64,000 nt of DNA from Gemmatimonadota bacterium (GTDB lineage Bacteria; JAAXHH01), in contig VXMB01000001.1 of assembly GCA_009841265.1 (NCBI GenBank), forward strand, positions 62,001 to 126,000. Direction: 5' to 3'. The translations under genes were made by a program, and so were the position numbers. The notes below the pieces were generated by a model, which was not told the DNA's origin, searched no databases, and was given only the letters and a program-made list of their open reading frames with translations. Positions 1 to 10,621 of this stretch are shown here, one piece after another (positions within the stretch are counted from its first letter, which is position 1; each line of letters opens with the position of its first letter).

Positions 1-44
1 GGGGAAGACCGTGTATTTCAATACCTGCTTCAATAGGGTCTGGA

Positions 45-1094
45 CTATCCTACGATGTCGCGGTCCCGCAGGCCCTGGGCCAGCGCCTGCGCGATGACCT
101 CGCTGCCTTCGATGGTGGGATGCCAGGTATCGGCGAAGTACCGTTCGCGTTCACCGTCCATCCCGGTAAAAGCGGCGTTGAGATCGATGAGGTCCGTATC
201 CTCTTCCATGGCCAGCCGGCGGATCGAGCCATCGTAGATATCGTAGAGTTGCCTGAGGCGGTCGAGGTCGCCCCGGGCCATAAAGGACGGATACCGCATC
301 TTGTCGAGGCTTTGCATGGACATCTCTGCGCCGTTACCGGATATGAGCGTCGGCAGGGTCGTCAGGACGACGCGGATCCGGTCGTGCTTCGCCGTCTGAA
401 TGAGGCGGCGCATATTGTACTCGTAATTCTCGGGCAGGAAGTCCTCGAGGTCGAAGGAGCCAATGGGCGGCGGCGTGTTCAGTTCCAGGATCTCCTTGGC
501 TTCGTCCAGCAGTCTCAGGCCCGTGTTGCCACCGTTGCCGTAGTGCCAGTAAGACTGGGTCTTCCTGCGCATGTCGGGATAGTGCTTCGGGTTTCCCAGC
601 CACATGTCGTTCCAGCCGATGTAGACGATCAGGATATCCGGTTCGAACGCCAGGAGCCTGGGAAGGCGCAACTGGGCGTTGATGGACGCGTGGTCTTCGA
701 CGCCGGCATTGATTACATGATGATCGCGTTCCAGGTCCATGTGGGCCAATTGCCGTTCCAGCTGGTAGGGATAGGGTGAATCATCCCCGGGCGCGCCGAA
801 GGTGCAGGAGTCGCCGAGACACATGATCCGGACGGCTTCGGGATCCTTCCGTATCGGGAAGTCCGTCCCCCGGAACCCGTAGTCGTTGATCCGGATGCCG
901 GCCACGCTGTATCCCGGCATCAGTTCCCAGCCGCTGCGGTTGTGAAACACGATGTAGGGATGGGCGCCGTCGTATTCCTCGTGGAACCAGCGGTCCCTGT
1001 TGTACGCGTGATCCTGCCGGCGGAGGTAGAACTCCGCACCCACGAGGGCGCCCACCGCGGCGCCGGCCATGGCGGCAAATGCGTAACGCTTCAT
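45..1094 (-). CDS. Membrane-anchored SGNH/GDSL-family hydrolase
   Basis: A protein of about 349 residues with an N-terminal hydrophobic segment (residues 4-20) that probably anchors it or exports it. The SGNH esterase signature is visible: the block I GDS motif at residues 94-96, a GWND block III-like motif in the middle, and a C-terminal DTWHP motif with the catalytic Asp/His near residues 322-325. Enzymes of this fold hydrolyse ester or acyl groups, often on sugars; the substrate cannot be read from sequence. An in-frame start exists 45 bases upstream, but ATG 1094 is preceded by a GGAG box seven bases away, so it is preferred. It is transcribed divergently from the molybdenum hydroxylase operon. 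Confidence 0.8.
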   Translation of the reverse strand: MKRYAFAAMAGAAVGALVGAEFYLRRQDHAYNRDRWFHEEYDGAHPYIVFHNRSGWELMPGYSVAGIRINDYGFRGTDFPIRKDPEAVRIMCLGDSCTFGAPGDDSPYPYQLERQLAHMDLERDHHVINAGVEDHASINAQLRLPRLLAFEPDILIVYIGWNDMWLGNPKHYPDMRRKTQSYWHYGNGGNTGLRLLDEAKEILELNTPPPIGSFDLEDFLPENYEYNMRRLIQTAKHDRIRVVLTTLPTLISGNGAEMSMQSLDKMRYPSFMARGDLDRLRQLYDIYDGSIRRLAMEEDTDLIDLNAAFTGMDGERERYFADTWHPTIEGSEVIAQALAQGLRDRDIVG

Positions 1095-1438
1095 ACCCGT
1101 TCTCCGGCTGTGAAATTGAACTGCACCGTCCCCATTCACGTTACCGTCGCACTCCCCCTGAATCTAAGGGCACACAGGCCGAAATCGCAAGTGAAAACGC
1201 GTACCCGGTTTTGTTTGACGACAACGCCTTCGTTCCCTGTATAACCAATAGTGAAAGGTCTTGACGATGACCGGACCGACTTCCATATTCACAGGGTGGT
1301 TCCCAACCCGTTTACCACAGAACACCGGTCTTGCCGGTTCCGGTTCTCGTGATTACTCGCCAGCCTGGTTCTGTCGTTAGCACTCCGTCAGTTCGGATGG
1401 CTTTGATTTGATGGCATAATACGTGAAGAGGAGGTCCT
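1095..1438. other. Intergenic region between divergent genes
   Basis: This 344-base spacer separates the SGNH hydrolase (minus) from the molybdenum hydroxylase operon (plus). No convincing gene is seen. It holds a promoter-like pair for the plus strand at 1261-1289 and ends with an AGGAGG ribosome binding site just before the ATG at 1439. Confidence 0.5.
1261..1289 (+). promoter_or_regulatory. Candidate sigma70-type promoter for the molybdenum hydroxylase operon
   Basis: TTGACG, a 17-base spacer, then CATATT. It would give a 5' leader of roughly 140 bases before the ATG at 1439. The match is by eye only. Confidence 0.35.
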
Positions 1439-2101
1439 ATGGCTGATCGACACGATGAAGCCAGGCCCGATGAATCGTCCCATTCCGAAACGAAATCGGG
1501 GACCCGGTTCACGCGCCGTGGTTTTCTCAAGGGCGCGGGCGCGGGTGCGGTAACGGCTGCCGTAGCGCCGGCCATCCTGGTTTCAGAAGCCGGGACGGCG
1601 GCCGCCCAGGAAGCCGAGGGCGTCATGTCGGCGACCATAACGCTCGACGTGAACGGCCAGTCCCACAACGTCGAGGTGGAAGCGCGCACGACCCTGGCCG
1701 ACGCGCTGCGGGACAGGCTGGAGATCACCGGTCCCAAAGTGGTCTGCGACAAGGGCGAGTGCGGGGCCTGCACCGTGGAGATGGACGGAAAGCTCGTCTT
1801 CAGCTGCATGACGCTGGCCATGGACGCCCAGGGCCGAAAGATCGAGACTGTGGAAGGCATGGCGGACGGCGACAGTCTGCATCCCATCCAGGAAGCCTTT
1901 GTCGAGAAAGACGCCCTGATGTGCGGATTCTGCACGCCGGGGTTCCTGATGTCCTCCAAGTCGTTGCTGGACGCCAACGACAACCCGACGCCGGAAGAGG
2001 TCCGGGAGGGTCTGTCCGGCAACATCTGTCGCTGCGGCACCTATCCCCACGTGTTCGAGGCCGTGATGAGCGCCGCCGAAAAGATGCGGAAGGGAGGGTG
2101 A
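1439..2101 (+). CDS. Tat-exported (2Fe-2S) subunit of a xanthine dehydrogenase-family molybdenum hydroxylase
   Basis: A 220-residue small subunit that carries two [2Fe-2S] clusters and passes electrons from the Mo site to FAD. The N terminus has a twin-arginine signal (TRRGFLKG, Arg26-Arg27) followed by an Ala/Gly-rich hydrophobic stretch, so the complex is probably periplasmic, as in the E. coli PaoABC aldehyde oxidoreductase. The plant-type ferredoxin cluster motif CDKGECGAC lies in the middle, and the second cluster uses CGFC and CRCG near the C terminus. The start follows an AGGAGG box. The Mo and FAD subunits follow after 4 and 3 bases and lack their own signals, which fits export of the assembled complex. 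The substrate is unknown; an aldehyde or N-heterocycle is likely. Confidence 0.9.
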   Translation: MADRHDEARPDESSHSETKSGTRFTRRGFLKGAGAGAVTAAVAPAILVSEAGTAAAQEAEGVMSATITLDVNGQSHNVEVEARTTLADALRDRLEITGPKVVCDKGECGACTVEMDGKLVFSCMTLAMDAQGRKIETVEGMADGDSLHPIQEAFVEKDALMCGFCTPGFLMSSKSLLDANDNPTPEEVREGLSGNICRCGTYPHVFEAVMSAAEKMRKGG

Positions 2102-2105
2102 GCCG

Positions 2106-4325
2106 ATGCAGCAGAAGATGAAGACCGTCACGATCACCATCCAGGAAGACGGTGAACCCAGAGAAATAGAGATACAGGTCCCCGATACCGGCGAAGGCGG
2201 CTGGGGAGACCTCTCGAAGAACACCTATATCAACAAGCCCCACACCCGCGTGGACGCGGTCGACAAGGTCACCGGCCGCGCCAAGTACACCGCCGACATC
2301 AAGTTGCCCGGCCTGCTCTACGGTCGCATCCTGCGGTCGGCCCACCCCCGCGCCCGGATCAATCGCATCGATGCCACCCGGGCGATGGCGCTGCCCGGCG
2401 TGAGCGTGGTGGTGCTCCCCAACGACGACCCCGAGGTCTTCTCGCGGGAGTGCCGGTTCGCCGGACAGGAAATAGCGGCCGTGGCGGCAACGACGCCGGA
2501 GGTCGCCGAAGACGCGCTCCATGCCATCGACGTGGATTACGAGGTGCTGCCCTTTGTCGTGGACGAAGACGCGGCGCGGGACCCGGACGCGGCCCAGGTG
2601 CACAGCGACCGCGGTAACGTAGGTGAGCCCAGGGTCGGCGAGCAGGGCGACATCGCCGCGGGATTCGCCCAGGCCGACGTGACCCTCGAGGCCTCCTACC
2701 GGTGCCAGGTGCAGTCCCACATCGCGCTGGAGACCCACGGCAACGTGTGCCAGTGGGAAGGCGACAAGCTGACGGTCTGGGCCTCCACCCAGGGCGTATT
2801 CAGCGTGCGCGGCGAACTGGCCGGGCATTTCGGAATTCCCGAAACGAACGTCCGCGTGATCACGGAGTTCATGGGCGGCGGGTTCGGCGCCAAGTTCGGC
2901 GCCCGCAAGGAAGGCGTGATCTGCGCACTGCTCGCCCGGAAGGCCGGAGCCCCCGTGAAGCTGATGCTGACGCGCAAGGAAGAGCACCTGGCCACCGGGA
3001 ACCGGCCCTCCGCCGTGCAGCATGTGAAGCTGGGCGCGACGAGCGACGGCAAGCTGGTCGCCTACGAGCGGTCCAACTACGGTACGCCCGGCGTCGCCGG
3101 CAGCGCCAACATTCCCGGGGCGCCGTACCTCTACGAGATCCCCAACTACCGCATCGAACAGACGAGCGTGTTCACCAACGCCGGGCCGATGGCCGCCCAG
3201 CGCGCGCCGGGACATCCCCAGGCGGCCTTCGCCATGGAATCCATGATGGACGAGATGGCCGAGGCGCTGGGCATGGACCCCATCGACATCCGCCAGATGA
3301 ACGATCCGGATGAAGCGCGGCGCAACATGGTGGCCATGGGGGCGGAGCACATCGGATGGAAGACCCGCCGGAGCGCCACGCCCAATTCCCAGACCGGCCG
3401 GATCAAGACCGGCATGGGTGTGGGATCGTGCCGGTGGGGCGGCGGCGGCGGAAGGACGCAGGCCGAGTGTACCATCAATCCCGATGGGAGCGTGCAGGTG
3501 AAGTGCGGCACGCAGGACATCGGTACCGGGACGCTCACCCTGGTGCACATGGTCGCTGCGGAAGAGTTCGGGTTGAAGATGGAGGACATTACCGTCGGCA
3601 TCGGCGACACGAACTACCCTTATTCGGGCGGAAGCGGCGGTAGCACAACGGCCGCGTCGGTATCGCCCGCCATCAAGGGTACGACGATGCTGGCGAAACT
3701 CGAACTGTTCAAGAAGATCGCGCCCAGGTTCGGCGTGGAACCGGGTGAACTCGTAGCCTCGGACGGCAACGTGTTCGTGGGCAGCGATCCTTCCAAGAGC
3801 ATGACCTGGCAACAGGCGACGGCACAGCTCGGGGACGAACCCATATTCTTCCACGGCCAGTGGCTGCCCGGCTACTCGGACAGCGGCGTGCCCGGCGTGC
3901 ACTTCGTCGAGGTCAGCGTCGACACCGAGACCGGCCTGGTGAAGGTCGACCGGGTCGTGGCCGTCCACAACAGCGGCATGATCCTGAACCCGCTCACCTG
4001 GGCGAGCCAGGTGAACGGCGGCGTCCTGATGGGTATCGGATACGGCATGTACGAGAACCGCATCATGGACCCCGCGACGGGCTACATGGTCAACGCCAAC
4101 CTGGAAGACTACAAGGTCATGGGCTCCACGGACATCCCTGAAATCGAAATCCTCAGGTACGACGAACCGGAACGGGGCGTCATCGGCATCGGCGAACCCG
4201 CGACGATCCCGACCCCCGCCTCCATCGCCAACGCCATCTACAACGCCTGCGGCGCCCGGATACGGGAGATGCCGTTCACCCCCGACAAAGTGCTCAGCGC
4301 GCTGGCCGCAGTGAAGGAGGGCTGA
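2106..4325 (+). CDS. Molybdopterin-binding catalytic subunit of a xanthine dehydrogenase-family enzyme
   Basis: The 739-residue large subunit holds the molybdenum cofactor and performs substrate hydroxylation or oxidation. After an N-terminal aldehyde oxidase/xanthine dehydrogenase a/b hammerhead domain (DKVTGRAKYTADI region) comes the cofactor-binding domain with the GGGFGAKFG loop. The C-terminal GIGEPAT motif contains the expected active-site glutamate. There is no signal peptide, which is expected if it is co-exported with the Tat-bearing small subunit. It sits four bases after that gene and three before the FAD subunit, so the three are surely co-transcribed. No maturation chaperone (PaoD/XdhC-like) lies next to it. 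Aldehyde oxidoreductase and isoquinoline or nicotinate-type oxidoreductase are both possible. Confidence 0.9.
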   Translation: MQQKMKTVTITIQEDGEPREIEIQVPDTGEGGWGDLSKNTYINKPHTRVDAVDKVTGRAKYTADIKLPGLLYGRILRSAHPRARINRIDATRAMALPGVSVVVLPNDDPEVFSRECRFAGQEIAAVAATTPEVAEDALHAIDVDYEVLPFVVDEDAARDPDAAQVHSDRGNVGEPRVGEQGDIAAGFAQADVTLEASYRCQVQSHIALETHGNVCQWEGDKLTVWASTQGVFSVRGELAGHFGIPETNVRVITEFMGGGFGAKFGARKEGVICALLARKAGAPVKLMLTRKEEHLATGNRPSAVQHVKLGATSDGKLVAYERSNYGTPGVAGSANIPGAPYLYEIPNYRIEQTSVFTNAGPMAAQRAPGHPQAAFAMESMMDEMAEALGMDPIDIRQMNDPDEARRNMVAMGAEHIGWKTRRSATPNSQTGRIKTGMGVGSCRWGGGGGRTQAECTINPDGSVQVKCGTQDIGTGTLTLVHMVAAEEFGLKMEDITVGIGDTNYPYSGGSGGSTTAASVSPAIKGTTMLAKLELFKKIAPRFGVEPGELVASDGNVFVGSDPSKSMTWQQATAQLGDEPIFFHGQWLPGYSDSGVPGVHFVEVSVDTETGLVKVDRVVAVHNSGMILNPLTWASQVNGGVLMGIGYGMYENRIMDPATGYMVNANLEDYKVMGSTDIPEIEILRYDEPERGVIGIGEPATIPTPASIANAIYNACGARIREMPFTPDKVLSALAAVKEG

Positions 4326-4328
4326 CCC

Positions 4329-5306
4329 ATGCAGAACTTTTCCTACGTCAATGCGACGTCGATAGAGCAGGTGCCTTCCCTTCTGGGACGTAGCTGGGAC
4401 GACGCGGTGGTCATGGCAGGCGGAACGGACCTGGTCGGCGAGATGAAGGACTACGCCGCCGTTCCGAAACGCGTGGTCAACCTCAAGTCCATCGAAGGGC
4501 TCGACTACATCCGGCAGGATGACGCCGGGATGCGTATCGGCGCGCTGACCACGCTGACGGACGTGTTGGAAAACAGCGCCGTGTCGCAGGATTTGCCGGT
4601 GCTGCACCAGGCGGTATCCGTCATCGCCTCGCCGCAGATCCGCAACATGGCCACACTGGCCGGGAACATCCTGCAACGGCCGCGGTGCTGGTATTACCGC
4701 AGCGAGGACTTTCCGTGCCTCAAGAAGGGCGGCGCAAGGTGCTACGCGGTGGGCGGAGTCAATACCTACCACGCGATCTTCGGGTCCGGACCGAGCTACA
4801 TCGTCCATCCCTCCGACGCGGCCCCGGCGCTCATGGCCCTGGGTGCCACGGTGAACATACACGGTCCCCGTGGCGCGAACGAAGTCGTCCTGGACGATTT
4901 CTTCACCATGCCCGAAATGAACATCCGGCGGGAGAACATCCTTCGTCCCAACGAGATCGTGACGGAAATTACGATTCCGAAACCGGAGGCGAACAGCAGG
5001 GGCATGTTCCTCAAGGTGCGGGAGCGGGAATCCATCGATTTCGCCCTCGTCAGCCTGGCCGCGCAGATGACCGTGGTGAACGGGACCTGCGAACGGGCCA
5101 GCCTCGTGCTGGGCGGCGTGGCGCCTATTCCGTGGCGTGCCGTCGAGGCGGAAGACTACCTCAGAGGCCGCAGGATAACGGAAGCCCGGGCGGAAAGCGC
5201 CGCGGAGGCCGCGGTGGAAGACGCCGCGCCCATGCCGCACAACGGTTACAAGGTGGAGATCGCGAAGAACCTCGTGAAACAGGCCGTTCAGGCCCTGGCG
5301 GCGTAG
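4329..5306 (+). CDS. FAD-binding subunit with an extra iron-sulfur insertion (xanthine dehydrogenase family)
   Basis: A 325-residue medium subunit with the N-terminal FAD-binding PCMH-type domain (AGGTDLVGEMK loop near residues 31-41; ATLAGNILQRP near residues 110-120) and a C-terminal CO-dehydrogenase flavoprotein domain. Between them is an insertion with a cysteine pattern (RPRCWYYRSEDFPC and a further Cys shortly after) like that of the [4Fe-4S]-carrying flavin subunits of E. coli PaoB and 4-hydroxybenzoyl-CoA reductase. The complex therefore probably carries FAD, one 4Fe-4S, two 2Fe-2S and the Mo cofactor. It is the last subunit gene of the operon; the small gene at 5338 follows after 31 bases. 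Confidence 0.88.
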   Translation: MQNFSYVNATSIEQVPSLLGRSWDDAVVMAGGTDLVGEMKDYAAVPKRVVNLKSIEGLDYIRQDDAGMRIGALTTLTDVLENSAVSQDLPVLHQAVSVIASPQIRNMATLAGNILQRPRCWYYRSEDFPCLKKGGARCYAVGGVNTYHAIFGSGPSYIVHPSDAAPALMALGATVNIHGPRGANEVVLDDFFTMPEMNIRRENILRPNEIVTEITIPKPEANSRGMFLKVRERESIDFALVSLAAQMTVVNGTCERASLVLGGVAPIPWRAVEAEDYLRGRRITEARAESAAEAAVEDAAPMPHNGYKVEIAKNLVKQAVQALAA

Positions 5307-5337
5307 GCAGTTCAACGTCGCAAGCAAGGAGTCTATC

Positions 5338-5547
5338 ATGGCACAACCCGTATGCCGGTACCTGAGGACGAAATCGTTCTACACGGCGGAAAAGAGCGAC
5401 ACGACCCTTACCGAAGAAAAACCCGGCCGTTCATTCTGGTGCGTCCGCTCCGTGTCGGGCATCGGTCCCGATGACAAGGTCGTGGGTCCCACGGAATGCG
5501 ACGCCCACCGCACCTGCTTCGAAACCGTCGACGTACGTTTCGTGTAA
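5338..5547 (+). CDS. Small four-cysteine protein of unknown function
   Basis: A 69-residue protein with cysteines at positions 6, 35, 54 and 60 in short motifs ([27 protein letters not shown]). The pattern suggests a metal-binding or redox-active mini-protein. It has a near-perfect AAGGAG ribosome binding site seven bases before its ATG, so it is very likely translated. It lies between the molybdenum hydroxylase genes and class I fumarase; the fumarase TTG start follows 13 bases after its stop, so all are probably co-transcribed. No assigned function is recognised. Confidence 0.65.
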   Translation: MAQPVCRYLRTKSFYTAEKSDTTLTEEKPGRSFWCVRSVSGIGPDDKVVGPTECDAHRTCFETVDVRFV

Positions 5548-5560
5548 GGAGACGTCCGGC

Positions 5561-7183
<1,623 letters not shown>

Positions 7184-7275
7184 TCTCCGGTGCGTCCTCC
7201 AGACGGCCGCGGCACGCTCCGGTGCGGTCGGCGCTTCGGTGCGGCCAGCCGCCGCGTCACCCTGATCTCAGGGGT

Positions 7276-8991
7276 TTATTCGGCCAGTTCCAGTTCCAGG
7301 TGGGTTTCGGGCATCCGGCCGTCCACCAGGACCAGCGGTTGCCATGACCACGTGGCCTGCCAGCGATGTCCGCGCTGGTCGATTACCTGCCGGCGTAGCA
7401 GGCCGATCCGCCATACGTCTCCCGGAACGGGGGCGGTGGCCTGCCCATCGGCCAGCCATTTCAAGCCTTCCCACGGCAGGGCCAACTCCACGGTCCAGCC
7501 CCGATCGACCCGGTCCCTTCTGCCCGGTTCGCCATCCACTTTCACCCCGGCCTGCAATCCCGGTAAGCGCCAATCCGAAAAGGCCCAACGCATGGCACGG
7601 ATGTCGGTCCGCGTGTGGCCGCCCAGTACCTCGGGCTGGTGGACCACCAGGTCGAATTCCGGCACGTGGAACCGATCGTCGTCCCGGTGGGCTTCTTTCC
7701 AGATGTAGCACATTTCCGAGGTGGCGCCCAGCGGATTCACGGCCAGGTCGTAGTACGTGCCGGGACCGGTGATGAGCACGCCCACGTGGCTGTCCTCCCG
7801 TACCTCGTGAGCAGATTCTTCCTGGGTGGCCTGAATATCGCGATCCTCCAGCCAGAACCCGATGTAGAGGCTCTTGTCGTCCCAGGCCACGGCCGCCGTG
7901 GTATCGAACAGGGCACGGGCGCCCGTGTGATCGCTGAACAGCGCAGATCGCTCCGCCAGCGCCCACGTTTCCTTGCCCAGGTCGCCGTCAACAACCAGGT
8001 CGCCCCGCGACCTCCGGCACCGGTATCGTGCGGCCTGCGCGACCTGTTCGGCCCGCCCGGTCCGGGTTGCCGTCGCGGGACGCGCGCTGCCGATCACACC
8101 CACCTGCTCCACGCGATTAACCGGTTCATCACTTGTCGCCTGTGGTTCACCGCTCGTCGATCGCGATCCGTCCTCACCCACCGCTTTCTCGGAGAAATGG
8201 ATCACGCTGAATCGATCGGGGATGTGCGAATCGTAGATCCCGTGGCTGTTCCAGGCCCATCCCGGACACGTCCTGAAGCCGCCTTCGTCGATCCACTGGA
8301 ACCGCGAGAAATCCATGCGCCAGGTATCCCCTTCCCGCGCCGGCAGCGAACGCCCGTCCGCAAGATGCTTCAGGTCCTGCCAGGGGAAAGCGATCTCGGC
8401 CGTCCATCCCCGGTCCCGGTCGGACGGGTCGTTGATGGTGCCGTCCACGTGCACCGCCCACTTCAAGCCAGGCATGTCCCATTGGCGGAACGCCCAACGG
8501 CGTCCGCGCGGATGGGCGTGGCCGGTCTTGATACCCCCGAGCGTATCCACCAGGTCGGTGCCCTGCAGGTCGAATTCGGGATGCGCGCCGAATCCGGCCT
8601 CCACGTAGGCGTTCTGCCACACGTAGAACCGTTCCATGATGGTTCCCAGGGGGTTCAGTTCGAATTCATAGTAACTGTCTTCCCCGGCGATGAAGACTTC
8701 CACGTCGTTTTCCTCGCAGATCATGGAATCACGCTCCGTGTACGTCGCCCGCACATCGGGGTCCTCCACCCAGAAGCCCACGTACAGGTAGTCGTCGTCC
8801 CAGAGTACCGCGGCCCGCGTGTCGAACAGCGCCGGCCGGCCCGGCTCCTCCAGGTCCTCGAAGCGCGGCGAACGGACCGCGTACTGCCACGAAGGCTCGT
8901 CGAGGCGACCGTCCACCACGATGGGACCGATGGTCCGGCACGCGGTGTAGTGCTTCAGCCCTTCTTCCGAATAACCCCAATCACTGGTCAT
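7276..8991 (-). CDS. Double CBM9-like (carbohydrate-binding family 9-like) protein
   Basis: A protein of about 571 residues built from two tandem CBM9-like beta-sandwich domains. Each copy has the same landmarks: VDGxLxxxxW, then LFDTxAAVxWDDxxLYxGFWxED, a Y(Y)xFELNPLG or YYDLAVNPLG strand, and W(A/T)FSDW/RWAFRQW near its end. The copies are joined by a low-complexity, Thr/Arg/Ala-rich linker. Such domains bind sugars or reducing ends and often decorate hydrolases, but no catalytic domain is present here. No signal peptide is seen at either candidate start. ATG 8991 is preferred over TTG 9006 because a GGAG box sits nine bases upstream of it. The role is unknown. Confidence 0.8.
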   Translation of the reverse strand: MTSDWGYSEEGLKHYTACRTIGPIVVDGRLDEPSWQYAVRSPRFEDLEEPGRPALFDTRAAVLWDDDYLYVGFWVEDPDVRATYTERDSMICEENDVEVFIAGEDSYYEFELNPLGTIMERFYVWQNAYVEAGFGAHPEFDLQGTDLVDTLGGIKTGHAHPRGRRWAFRQWDMPGLKWAVHVDGTINDPSDRDRGWTAEIAFPWQDLKHLADGRSLPAREGDTWRMDFSRFQWIDEGGFRTCPGWAWNSHGIYDSHIPDRFSVIHFSEKAVGEDGSRSTSGEPQATSDEPVNRVEQVGVIGSARPATATRTGRAEQVAQAARYRCRRSRGDLVVDGDLGKETWALAERSALFSDHTGARALFDTTAAVAWDDKSLYIGFWLEDRDIQATQEESAHEVREDSHVGVLITGPGTYYDLAVNPLGATSEMCYIWKEAHRDDDRFHVPEFDLVVHQPEVLGGHTRTDIRAMRWAFSDWRLPGLQAGVKVDGEPGRRDRVDRGWTVELALPWEGLKWLADGQATAPVPGDVWRIGLLRRQVIDQRGHRWQATWSWQPLVLVDGRMPETHLELELAE

Positions 8992-9048
8992 GCGTTTGAT
9001 CTCCAAAATGTTCTAATCCCTTGACACTCCTCGGACATTTACGTCCGC

Positions 9049-10092
9049 CTACGCTTCCCAGGGTACCTTCAGCCCGAATTTTGTCGCGACCTCAATGAGC
9101 TTGTCCCGGGTGCCGGCGGGCAGGGGGATCCCGTGCTCGATGCGCTCGTTGTGGACGAGCTCTTCCGGTTCGCCCGGTACGAAGAGTTCGTCGACCCCTT
9201 CGACACGGGGCAGGCCCTTCATGGCCGAAACGAGCTCATCGATCTGCGTGCGGTAGGTGTCCGGATCGGTGAACGTCGCGATATCGATGGCGCCGATGAA
9301 GCTGTTCTGCGCGCCGGGCCTTGCGCCGCGTCCCGAGATGGCGGCCGTCAACAGGGGATTGCCGACCATCAGGCTCGACAGGCACTCGAAGATGAGGGCC
9401 AGTCCATAACCCTTGTAGCCGGCCGCGGGCTGCAGGAACCGGGCCCTGCGGGGATCCGTCGTCGGATGTCCGTCGCCGTCCAGCGCCCACGTGTCGGGGA
9501 TGGACTCGCCCCGGTCCACGGCCACGTCCAGCTTGCCGAAGGCGGCCACGCTCGTGGCCATATCCAGGGATATGGTACGGCCACCGCTGCCCGGTACGGC
9601 GATGGCGATCGGACTGTTGTGGACCCCCGGCGCCCTCGCGCCCGGAGGGGCCATGTTCGGGGGGTTGCAGACGGAAGCGATGCCGGCCATGTTCTCCCGG
9701 GCGGCCATCTGGGCGTAGTATGCCATGGCGCCCTGGTGGGTCGTGTTGCGGATCAGCACCCATCCGATGCCCGCCCCGCGGGCCTTCTCGACGGCCTGCT
9801 TCATGGCGTAGGTCGTGACCACCGGTCCGAAGGCGCTGTCGGCCTCGATGAGCATCGTGGCGGGCGTCTCCCGTTCGATCCGGATGTCCGGCCGGGTATT
9901 GTAGTGTCCGGCTTCCACCGCATGGACATATCCGTTGACCCGCTGGACACCGTGGGAGTCCACTCCGCGCAGGTTCGCCCATACCAGCACTTCGGCCTCG
10001 ATGGCCGCGTCTGCAGGCGTCAGGCCGACCTTTTCGAAGACCGCCGCCGTGAATGCCCGCAGTTTCTCCCCATCCACGCGGATGTCCGCCAT
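9049..10092 (-). CDS. LDH2/malate dehydrogenase-family NAD(P)-dependent oxidoreductase
   Basis: A 347-residue member of the Ldh_2 (YlbC/ComC/AllD) family, which reduces or oxidises 2-oxoacids/2-hydroxyacids with NAD(P)H and has a fold unrelated to classical lactate dehydrogenase. Family landmarks include RGVDSHGVQRV near the N terminus, the NTTHQGAMAYYA segment with the likely catalytic His, NSPIAIAVP and the late KGYGLALIFE motif. ATG 10092 has an AAAGGAG box five bases upstream, so a longer reading frame reaching 10281 is not used. The exact substrate (malate, lactate, ureidoglycolate or a sugar acid) cannot be told. It lies 57 bases upstream of the CBM9-like gene on the same strand. Confidence 0.85.
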   Translation of the reverse strand: MADIRVDGEKLRAFTAAVFEKVGLTPADAAIEAEVLVWANLRGVDSHGVQRVNGYVHAVEAGHYNTRPDIRIERETPATMLIEADSAFGPVVTTYAMKQAVEKARGAGIGWVLIRNTTHQGAMAYYAQMAARENMAGIASVCNPPNMAPPGARAPGVHNSPIAIAVPGSGGRTISLDMATSVAAFGKLDVAVDRGESIPDTWALDGDGHPTTDPRRARFLQPAAGYKGYGLALIFECLSSLMVGNPLLTAAISGRGARPGAQNSFIGAIDIATFTDPDTYRTQIDELVSAMKGLPRVEGVDELFVPGEPEELVHNERIEHGIPLPAGTRDKLIEVATKFGLKVPWEA

Positions 10093-10274
10093 GAGACTCC
10101 TTTCCGAACGGTGTCGCCGCAACCACCTGGGTATCATCAGACTGGCGTAAGATAGATGGGCAAATCGCTCCACGCCAGTGGTTACTTTCCGGCTCGAGAT
10201 CCGGTTGGTCGGAATCCGCAGCGGCGTCGAATCGAGACGCGGGCAACCGGGGCGTTCTGGCCCTATCTTCGTCG

Positions 10275-10303
10275 TTGACAAAGCCCACGTTGGTCGGTAA
10301 AGT
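10275..10303 (+). promoter_or_regulatory. Promoter ahead of yggT-tsaB-rimI
   Basis: TTGACA, a 17-base spacer, then TAAAGT. It gives a leader of about 40 bases before ATG 10351. Confidence 0.6.
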
Positions 10304-10350
10304 TCCCATGCACTCGGAGCGCAGCGAAATTCGTCTGATACGCCACTATC

Positions 10351-10599
10351 ATGATCCTGATCCAGATACTACGGATATACCTGGTCCTCATCATCGGCCG
10401 CGCGGTCATGTCCTGGTTCAATCCGGATCCGGCCTCTCCGCTGGTACGTCTGCTGACGTGGCTCACGGAGCCGGTCCTGTTGCCCTTCAGACGGATCATA
10501 CCACCCATTCCCGTGCCGAAGACGAACGTTCGGATCGACCTGGCCCCGGTCTTCGTGCTATTGATCGGCGGCTGGCTGTTGACCAAGCTGCGTTACTGA
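10351..10599 (+). CDS. YggT family small membrane protein
   Basis: An 82-residue integral membrane protein with two hydrophobic segments (about residues 2-20 and 64-78) flanking the family-typical stretch RAVMSWFNPDPASPLVR and an EPVLLPFRRIIPP motif. YggT proteins are widely conserved and have been linked to osmotic protection and to cell shape or division, without a settled biochemical role. It is followed 22 bases later by tsaB. No strong ribosome binding site precedes the ATG. Confidence 0.85.
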   Translation: MILIQILRIYLVLIIGRAVMSWFNPDPASPLVRLLTWLTEPVLLPFRRIIPPIPVPKTNVRIDLAPVFVLLIGGWLLTKLRY

Positions 10600-10621
10600 C
10601 CATGACGGAGACAACTCGACC

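Noticed and set aside
1800..5339. A very long antisense open frame (over 1100 codons) across the molybdenum hydroxylase genes
   Set aside because: It lies opposite three well-identified subunits. Its composition (Arg/His/Val-rich, no motifs) is what the reverse strand of GC-rich genes gives.
5471..5560. Upstream ATG for the fumarase
   Set aside because: It overlaps the preceding small gene in another frame and lacks a ribosome binding site, while TTG 5561 has AAGGAGA at correct spacing.
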